The position numbers were made by a program, and so were the translations under genes. Shown here piece after piece: positions 57,947 through 64,000 of a stretch of DNA of 64,000 nt. The DNA comes from CAWAMR01 sp963783095 (GTDB taxonomy: Bacteria > Planctomycetota > Planctomycetia > Gemmatales > Gemmataceae). The notes under the pieces were generated by a model. That model did no database searches. It was not told the origin of the DNA and was given only the letters and a program-made list of their open reading frames with translations. Position 1 is the first letter of the stretch. Each line of letters begins with the position of its first letter. The stretch covers positions 1 to 64,000 of the forward strand of contig CAWAMR010000003.1 in assembly GCA_963783095.1 (NCBI GenBank), written 5' to 3'.

Positions 57947-59340
57947 GGGTGCAGCCATGTTCTCTGAAGCCATTTTCGGATAACTCCATGTTCTTGAGAA
58001 TGCGTGCCCGCTGCGTCTCGGGCACCATCAGGAGCAGTCGGCGGTCAAGTTCCAGGGCTTCGTCGCGGCGATCCATCCAGTACAGACCCACGGCCATGAT
58101 GTCGAGCAGCTGCCAGGTGTAAACCTCCGGCTCCACAAACAGCGCGCATTTGGGAGGGGAGAGGATGTGCGCCCCCATCTGAGCGATGTGGTACGCCAAA
58201 CGGTGTCGGGACTGTCGTTGGTAGTGCAGGGCGAGCATGTGCAGGGGCTCCGCCCGGTGCGGAAACTGCTCGAATGTTTGCAGCAGGCCCGCAACCATCT
58301 CTGCCTCGCGATTGAGCCGCTGATAGCACATCCCGACCCGGTAGGATGAGTAGAAAACCTCCTCAGTGCAGCCTCCCATTGTCATCCGCTGCTTGTAAAA
58401 CTCCAGCGCCTTGACCATGTCCCCCAGGTCGAAGTAGGAGTTGGCCAGATAGAACACATCGGCGCATTGTCCGGTTCCTGCTTGAGCCCCTCCGCAGAAG
58501 GAGACGAAGAGAACTGAACCGGTTCGGGGAGTGCCGGCCAAGTCTCGACGGCGCGGACCATATTCGGATCGGTGATAGAAACTCGTGCAACCGGGCTTAT
58601 ACCCATACCAGCATCTTCGTTGCTTCTCCTTACCCGCAAAGCAGTTGACTCACCGATCTTCCGGATAAACCCAGCTGCACCCTGCAACAGCGCATCGGAA
58701 TACTCAAGTCCGGTCAACGATGCCAATTCCCGGGTAGCCCAAATCGGGTCCAACTTCACTCGGGTCCAGTCGAGCCGGACGACATCGCCGCGTCGCGAAT
58801 CGAAGTCGTTCAAGGCGTCCCACAACCGCCGTTGGAGAGATGCCTCGAAGCCTCGAAACCAGCCCCGGCGCTTCAAACCCGAGATTGACTCCTCGAGCGA
58901 TCGCCAGGACCAGACAAACCGGGTTTCCGGACCCCAAGCTGCCACGAGATCGTCCCCACACAGAGATAACAGCGGGTGCTTCGCTCCTACTGGACCCGGT
59001 CGCTTGCGCTCTTGGTCCACGACCCACATTCTCAGAAAGTTGATGCGATCGTCTGCCGGCAGCCGCTCCAGGATTTTCGGCTCGTCCCACCACCCCCGCA
59101 GGTTCCAGGCCAGGTCAACGGCTTCATAATAATTATCCGCAGCACCATCATCGGAACACAACCAATAAGGCGGCCCATGTTTACCCCAAGTCGGTGAAGC
59201 ACCCCTGCAAGCGCGGTCGATCCCGAATTGTACAACCCCATTACAACGATGCGCCTCGTTAAACCCACAGATGGTACCCTCCGCTTCGCGAATTCTTGAT
59301 TTTCGTTTCTCATCCTGAAGTCTCTTGAGAAGTCTCGCAT
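57936..59340 (-). CDS. Sulfotransferase-like P-loop protein with C-terminal TPR region (frameshifted)
   Basis: ATG 59340. About 465 residues with frame changes near 59178 and 58470. After a short basic lead, RRIVVMGLYNSGSTALAGVL is the PAPS-binding P-loop of sulfotransferases. ILERLPADDRINFLRMWVVD and FVWSWRSLEESISGLKRRGW fit the rest of the fold, including the 3'-phosphate-binding R/S. After residue 270, EPDNA then VFYLANSYFDLGDMVKALEF and helical pairs RVGMCYQRLNREAEMVAGLL form TPR-like repeats seen after planctomycete glycosyltransferases. Flanked on both sides by the 140-bp direct repeat. Confidence 0.7.
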
Positions 59341-59388
59341 CTTTCGGAGACTTCATCATCGTCCCGGAGCTTCAGCACCCGGCCCGTC

Positions 59389-59527
59389 TGCGAAACGATT
59401 CAATGGCGGGCCGAGGCATGGGAGAGTCCCTCGCTGAGAAGTGCCCCGAGGCAAAAATCCCGATCAATGTCTATTGAAGTTGTTCTTCGTAATCTCCGCA
59501 ACATTTTTTCCGATTTTTACGCCGGAT
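59389..59527. repeat. 140-bp direct repeat, copy B
   Basis: Carries a decayed kinase start on the minus strand (ATG then MPRPAIESFRR) and the upstream DNA seen at 57804-57946. It lies 50 bp upstream of the sulfotransferase gene's ATG. Confidence 0.9.
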
Positions 59528-59618
59528 CGATCGGAGATAGCGCGATCGATGAGTCAATCGCGGCCTCTCCGAATACAAAGATTTGGCTAACTTGTTTTGG
59601 AAAACAACGAAAACCGTA

Positions 59619-59652
59619 CTAATTACAGAGTCACAGAGAACACAGAGAAAAC
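59619..59652. repeat. Dispersed 'TTCTCTGTGACTC' repeat
   Basis: Reverse complement of a sequence also present at 7424-7454 and 59893-59931 (core TTCTCTGTGACTCTGTGGTT). Three copies in one window, all intergenic. Confidence 0.7.
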
Positions 59653-59728
59653 TTGGCGGAGTCTTTCCCCTCTCCACCTGGTCTGACTACTACCCACAAA
59701 TTGAAAGTGGAACGGACGAGCACTGATA

Positions 59729-59857
59729 CCCTCTCCCCTGTACTCAGGGGAGAGGGTTAGGTGAGGGGTAGAGCCCGCCGCCATGAAAGACGCGTTTTGG
59801 AAGGGTGAAGGTTCATCCCCTCACCCTAACCCTCTCCCCTGAGTACAGGGGAGAGGG
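59729..59857. repeat. ~40-bp inverted repeat with nested palindromes
   Basis: Arms 59729-59768 and 59817-59857 match as reverse complements apart from one base. Each arm itself contains CTCTCCCCTGTACTCAGGGG, a hairpin. The loop is 48 bases. A repeat of this CTCTCCCCT kind is common in intergenic DNA of many bacteria. Confidence 0.85.
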
Positions 59858-59960
59858 GATTTGCGCATCGCTCACGCTTCAGGCTCGGTGTTCTATCTTC
59901 TCTTTGTTCTCTGTGACTCCGTGGTTAGTTCTGGTTTGAACTTCGGATACGAGAACTGTC

Positions 59961-61398
59961 ATGACCGAACCAACCACCACTCCCGAAACTTCTTCCACAC
60001 CAGCGCCGACGGAGCAACCCGCTCCGGCCCAAACGACCAATGCGCCGCCCAAGCCACAACCACCGCAAAGGCGCGACGATCGGCGCAGGTAGAAAACCGC
60101 CGCGCCGGGAGAAACCGCCGCACCGGCCGGGGCTGCCGCCGGCGATGGAACCGGTTCCGTTCTTCAGCACGCCGAAGATCAGCGATCTCGACAAATCAAT
60201 CGAGGATGAACTCGAAGCCGCCATGGCAGGATTCGACGATCAAGCCATCGCGGAAACAGAGGCCAAAAACAAACGGCCGGAAACGAAGCCGGGCGAACGC
60301 CGCAAAGGGAAGGTCATCAGTATCCACGGTGCGGATGTTTTTATCGACGTTCCCGGCGGGCGAAGCCAGGGCCTGATGCCGCTGCAACAGTTCGACAAAC
60401 CCCCGGCGATCGGCGACGAGGTGGAATTCGATGTCGAGGGCTATGACTCCGCAAACGGGGTATTGAAGCTATCGCGCGGCGGCGCGGCCCAGATGGTCAC
60501 GGACTGGAGCAGTGTCTCGCTGGGAATGAATGTCGAAGCGAAAGTAACCGGGACCAACAAGGGCGGCTTATCGGTGGAAGTCAACGGCATCCGCGCCTTC
60601 ATGCCGTTCCGCGAAATCGACATCTACCGCACGGAAAACCCGGATGCCCTCATCAACCAGAAGATCATTTGCGAGGTGATCGAACTCGATCCGCACGAGC
60701 ATAATCTCGTGGTCAGCCGGCGCAAGCTGCTGGAACGCGAACGCGACCGGCAAAAGGAGAAATTCTGGAAAGAAATCGAGGAAGGGCAAACCCGCACGGG
60801 GGTTGTACGCGGGCTTCAGCCTTTCGGGGCGTTTGTCGATCTGGGTGGTGCGGACGGGTTGGTGCCTGTTTCCGAATTGGCTTGGTCGCGCGTCGAAAAA
60901 CCCGAAGACGTTGTCAAGATCGGACAAAGCGTGCAAGTCAAGGTGATGAAGGTCGATTATGCCAAGCAGAAAGTCGCCCTGAGCCTTCGCCAACTTGCCG
61001 CCAGCCCTTGGGACAACATCCAGGAACGCATTCACACCGGAACACGCATTACCGGCAAGGTGACGCGCACGATGGAGTTCGGCGCATTCGTCGAAGTCGA
61101 ACCGGGAATCGAGGGATTGATTCATATTTCCGAACTGGGAACGAATCGAACGCGCCGGGTCCGCGATGTCGTCACGGAAGGACAGGAAGTCGAAGTGCAG
61201 GTCGTGAGCGTCGACAAGGAACAGCGGCGCATCGGCCTGTCGCTCAAGGCGATCGGGGAAGCCAAAGCACGAGCGGAAAACGAAGCAGCGATGGCGGAGC
61301 AGCGCAAGCGCGACGAAGAGGAAGATGCCGAGGCCGAGAAAGAAGCAGAAGAGCTACGGCAACGCAAACGCAACTATATTTTGAAGGGTGGCAAGTAA
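59961..61398 (+). CDS. rpsA: 30S ribosomal protein S1 (one frameshift)
   Basis: Start ATG 59961 with a Pro/Thr-rich N-terminus (MTEPTTTPETSSTPAPTEQP); a frame change near 60085 links it to the ORF ending at 61398. About 478 residues. Four S1 (OB-fold) domains: GKVISIHGADVFIDVPGGRS, AKVTGTNKGGLSVEVNGIRA, GVVRGLQPFGAFVDLGGADG, GKVTRTMEFGAFVEVEPGIE, then a charged tail (EEDAEAEKEAEELRQRKRNY). S1 binds mRNA at initiation. Planctomycete S1 proteins are shorter than the six-domain E. coli form. Confidence 0.9.
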
Positions 61399-61422
61399 AA
61401 CTCAAGCGATGATCGCGTCCGT

Positions 61423-63363
61423 TTAATGGATCAGGATAAATTCGTTGCTGTTCAGCAGAGTCCAGAAGAGATCTTCCAAGAACATTTTGTAGCCGTTCTT
61501 GGGATCTTTGCTGTATTTAGGAAGCCTGTTCTTCTGGATCGCAAGTTGCTCGAGTACAAAGGCCCGTTCGGTGGCATGAATATAGCTGGTCAAGCTTTTT
61601 TTCGTGGGGCCACGAACCTTGATGGTGAGCTTGGTCGTGGCGCTGGCACGACGGCCCAAAGCGGCCAGGTAAACGTCATCGATCATTTGCTGCTCGATTT
61701 GCCCCGAAACCAGCCCGTCGGCGACATACTTATCGACGATCCTGGCAACCGTTCCGTCCTCGCGCTGGATTTCATCGTTCAGTTCATTACCGTTCATCAT
61801 CAACAGAGCTTGAACCAGCGTTCCGTTCAAAGTCATTTCATTCCTTTCATCATCTTCAACCAGATGAACCATTTTGCCCAGCCATTGTCTGCACCGATCC
61901 GGCCGGGCATTCTTATCGCCGGCTGCCCTGGTTGCGGTCATCAACGAATCAAAGAGAACTTCCGGGCTGGACGAGCGGAGCGGCATATAGCCGAAGAACA
62001 TCGCCTTGTCGGGATGGGTCATCGCTTCGTTGGGAGCAACGTAGTTCAGGTTGTAAACGTCGCTGTTGCAAATCCACTCCATCAACTGTTTGGGATCGTA
62101 TTTGGACTTCACAAACTCCTGGGCCAACTGTTTCAGGAGTTCCGGATGAACCACCTTGTTATCGCGATTCTCAAAATCATCGTAGGCCGGCAACGATCCA
62201 AGACCTCGACCGAAGAAGTGACCCCACATCCGGTTGATGAATGCTTTCGCGAAGTTGTCGTGGCCGATAATGTAATCCGCCAAGACTTCGCGGCAAGTCT
62301 TGTTTGTGTTCTTGGGCATCCGTTTCCTGGGGCGCTCGTTCTTTTCTTTATCGAGATCGGCCAGGTCTGCCAAGAAGGTCGGACCTATCATCTGCGGCTT
62401 TCTTGCGTGCCCGAAGAATATCGGGGCCGTGCTGTTGAACATCGGGTTATCGGTGACGGTGAACGGCAAAGCCTCCATCCTCTTCTTGGCCTTGCCAACT
62501 CCCATCATCTTCGCCGGGACGCGGTCGAGGTCCACTTGTCGCAAGAAGGCATCCACACCCCAGAAGCTCTCCTGACCCAGTTCAGGGTTGAAGGGGTGAT
62601 CGTGGCATTGGGTGCATTGCACCTGGATGCCGAGGAAGACTCGAGAGATTCGGGAGGCCAGCGGGATCATATCGAACTTGCCCACCTCCGTCTGAATATC
62701 CGCAGGATTTTGGCTGCGATTGCGAGGATTGTAGGTCGGTTCGCCAAGGTGGGCACCGATGAAAGCCACGGCACCGTTGACATTCGATTTGCCGGTCGCG
62801 GTCAGCAATTTGCGAACGATTTCTTCATGACTCGGAGACGATTTTGCCAACTGGTCTTCGAGCCAGTAGCGGAGATTCCCGTGGTACATCTCGTGGACGC
62901 CAACGCGCGACATCAACCAGATCGACCAGATTTCAGCCCAGTGTTGCGCGAATTCTTTACTGTAATCAAAAACGATCGGCTTCTTGTTGCCATTGAGCAC
63001 GGGAAATCCACTCGCATCCTTCAATGGGTAAGTCTCGGAGTGGAGTAAGCGGGCCACTAACCTGGTGCGTTTGTTCGCTGATTTGTCTCGTTCGTAGTCC
63101 TTCACTTCTTCCGCGGTTGGGATACGGCCCATGAGATCGATGAAGACCCGTCGAAGGAACACCTCATCCGATGCAGGCTCGGCAGGCTCGATGTTGTTAT
63201 CCTTCCAAGACTTGGAAATCTGTTCATTGATAAGCGCGCTTTGCGTCGGGGCTTGCGCGAAAGCGGCCGGGCTGATCGCAAGGAATCCACTTGCCAAAAG
63301 GCAGTTAGTGGCGATTCGGTTCCACCCACGCAACGGTGCTGCTGAATCGGATTGATGTGCCAT
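61423..63363 (-). CDS. Secreted DUF1549/DUF1553 protein
   Basis: 646 residues from ATG 63363 with GGGAG upstream (an earlier start adds 13 codons). Signal segment CLLASGFLAISPAAFAQA. DUF1549: VFLRRVFIDLMGRIPTAEEV and a CTQCHDHPF haem-type motif. DUF1553: AKAFINRMWGHFFGRGLGSL, HPELLKQLAQEFVKSKYDPK, and the C-terminal DVYLAALGRRAS and LEDLFWTLLNSNEFILIH. Intact. Planctomycete-specific, periplasmic; partner families include DUF1501, found elsewhere in this window. Activity unproven. Confidence 0.93.
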   Translation of the reverse strand: MAHQSDSAAPLRGWNRIATNCLLASGFLAISPAAFAQAPTQSALINEQISKSWKDNNIEPAEPASDEVFLRRVFIDLMGRIPTAEEVKDYERDKSANKRTRLVARLLHSETYPLKDASGFPVLNGNKKPIVFDYSKEFAQHWAEIWSIWLMSRVGVHEMYHGNLRYWLEDQLAKSSPSHEEIVRKLLTATGKSNVNGAVAFIGAHLGEPTYNPRNRSQNPADIQTEVGKFDMIPLASRISRVFLGIQVQCTQCHDHPFNPELGQESFWGVDAFLRQVDLDRVPAKMMGVGKAKKRMEALPFTVTDNPMFNSTAPIFFGHARKPQMIGPTFLADLADLDKEKNERPRKRMPKNTNKTCREVLADYIIGHDNFAKAFINRMWGHFFGRGLGSLPAYDDFENRDNKVVHPELLKQLAQEFVKSKYDPKQLMEWICNSDVYNLNYVAPNEAMTHPDKAMFFGYMPLRSSSPEVLFDSLMTATRAAGDKNARPDRCRQWLGKMVHLVEDDERNEMTLNGTLVQALLMMNGNELNDEIQREDGTVARIVDKYVADGLVSGQIEQQMIDDVYLAALGRRASATTKLTIKVRGPTKKSLTSYIHATERAFVLEQLAIQKNRLPKYSKDPKNGYKMFLEDLFWTLLNSNEFILIH

Positions 63364-63643
63364 CGTTTCGATCTCCCGATACTTCGGCATTGCCAACAAC
63401 ACATTTTATCTGGTATTTTACTCTCGCTAACTAGTCCTGTTGAAAAAACTGGGGCAAATAGGTGGTTTATAACCATCGACAAATGCTCACCTTTAGGTGG
63501 GACCATTGCTGGATTTCAGGAAATGCATGCACAGGCATTGGGTTCAGAGGCGATTCGTCCGGGCGAAAAGCGCCTTGAGTTGAACCCAAACACCTTATCT
63601 TGCCGACAAATAAGGAAATGGTCCAAACCTCTTGAGGACAAGG

Positions 63644-64000
63644 ATGATGCCGGCAAAAACCTCTTTCCTGGACCGATGCTTCTACTCGCTTGGTTTCCTC
63701 GATCGAGCCAGCCCCCTGCGAGTTCATACGCGAATCTTCCTGGGACTCGTGGGTTATCACCTTCTGGCACTTCTTGCGTGCATCCCGTGGCTCTTTAGCT
63801 GGACCGGCGTCGGCCTCGCGGTGGGGGGCATGTACGTTTTTGGAATGCTCGGCATCAATATCGGCTTTCATCGCCTGCTCACGCATCGAAGTTTCGCCTG
63901 CCCGCGCTGGCTGGAGCGGTTCTTCACGTATCTGGGAGTGTGTTGTTGGGAATATACGCCAATGTACTGGGCGTCGATCCATCGAAAACACCATCAATTC
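63644..64000 (+). CDS. Fatty acid desaturase, N-terminal part (runs off the window)
   Basis: Frame opens at ATGATG 63644/63647 with GAGG seven bases upstream and stays open to the window edge (119 codons). It reads MPAKTSFLDRCFYSLGFLDR and on, two hydrophobic stretches (FLGLVGYHLLALLACIPWLF, VGLAVGGMYVFGMLGINIGF), then the iron ligands HRLLTH (HxxxxH) and HRKHH (HxxHH). These are the first two histidine boxes of acyl-lipid/acyl-CoA desaturases, integral membrane di-iron enzymes making unsaturated fatty acids. The third box lies outside the window. Confidence 0.85.
   Translation, partial: MMPAKTSFLDRCFYSLGFLDRASPLRVHTRIFLGLVGYHLLALLACIPWLFSWTGVGLAVGGMYVFGMLGINIGFHRLLTHRSFACPRWLERFFTYLGVCCWEYTPMYWASIHRKHHQF

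Larger units (their letters stand above)
59341..59960. other. Divergent region rich in dispersed repeats
   Basis: 620 bp between the sulfotransferase-TPR gene (-) and rpsA (+). Contains copy B of the 140-bp repeat (59389-59527), two facing copies of the TTCTCTGTGACTC sequence (59619-59652 minus, 59893-59931 plus) and a long inverted repeat (59729-59857). No gene supported; the minus ORF 59471-59677 is repeat-derived. Confidence 0.75.

Noticed and set aside
61426..63048. 540-codon plus-strand ORF opposite the DUF1549/1553 gene
   Set aside because: It is the antisense shadow of a clearly conserved secreted protein; its translation has no family features.

Overview
Organism. The window reads as a chromosomal segment of a planctomycete, most likely of the Gemmata/Gemmataceae type. 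I infer this from the density of large Ser/Thr kinases carrying extracytoplasmic sensor domains, ECF sigma factors placed next to those kinases, planctomycete-specific secreted families (DUF1501, DUF1549/DUF1553, DUF1587-1592-1588-1585, DUF1080), large LRR proteins and a surface protein with autotransporter-type beta-strand repeats. No rRNA, tRNA, CRISPR array or phage was found.

Reading-frame quality. About 35 single-base-type frame breaks can be inferred, and they also hit genes that should be essential (fusA, rpsA). Most are therefore probably consensus indels rather than true pseudogenes. I give broken genes as single loci with approximate break points.

Layout. 1-3065: an inverted repeat, a leader relic, and a frame-broken surface protein (-). 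3471-6432: ECF sigma factor plus kinase/FGE-like protein (+). 6433-7754: gene-free tract holding a stem-loop repeat family. 7755-14197: kinase-LRR giant and a Tat-exported DUF1501 protein (+). 14545-16448: tsaD and a TatD-like hydrolase (-). 16697-22406: ECF sigma and a zinc-finger/kinase/WD40/LRR giant (-). 22652-23563: TatD-start relic and a HEPN pair (-). 23815-31082: ECF sigma plus a ~2,170-residue kinase/NPCBM/PA14/FGE/TPR protein (+). 31338-33518: terminator and fusA (-). 33957-36276: MazF-type toxin-antitoxin pair, a small RQGD protein and an LRR-DUF6745 protein (+). 36252-41440: STM4011-STM4015-type cluster (-). 41517-48701: DUF1592-type cytochrome-like protein, small ORF, LRR protein, leuS and a lipoprotein (-). 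48968-52510: DUF1080 protein, aldo/keto reductase, membrane-anchored protein and Ada (+). 52526-54401: polytopic membrane protein (-). 54708-59340: kinase/beta-helix protein and sulfotransferase-TPR protein with duplicated upstream DNA (-). 59961-61398: rpsA (+). 61423-63363: DUF1549/1553 protein (-). 63644-64000: start of a fatty-acid desaturase (+).

Most interesting system. The minus-strand run 36252-41440 encodes an LRR protein (STM4015 family), an ATP-grasp/phosphatase-superfamily polypeptide (STM4014 fused to STM4013) and two radical SAM enzymes (STM4012, STM4011). This enzyme set looks like a peptide- or protein-modifying pathway of unknown product. It converges, with overlapping 3' ends, on an LRR-DUF6745 gene preceded by a small RQGD protein, which I propose as functional neighbours. 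A 52-bp REP-like palindrome flanked by a 12-bp target duplication has jumped into the STM4013/STM4012 junction and supplies the present stop codon.
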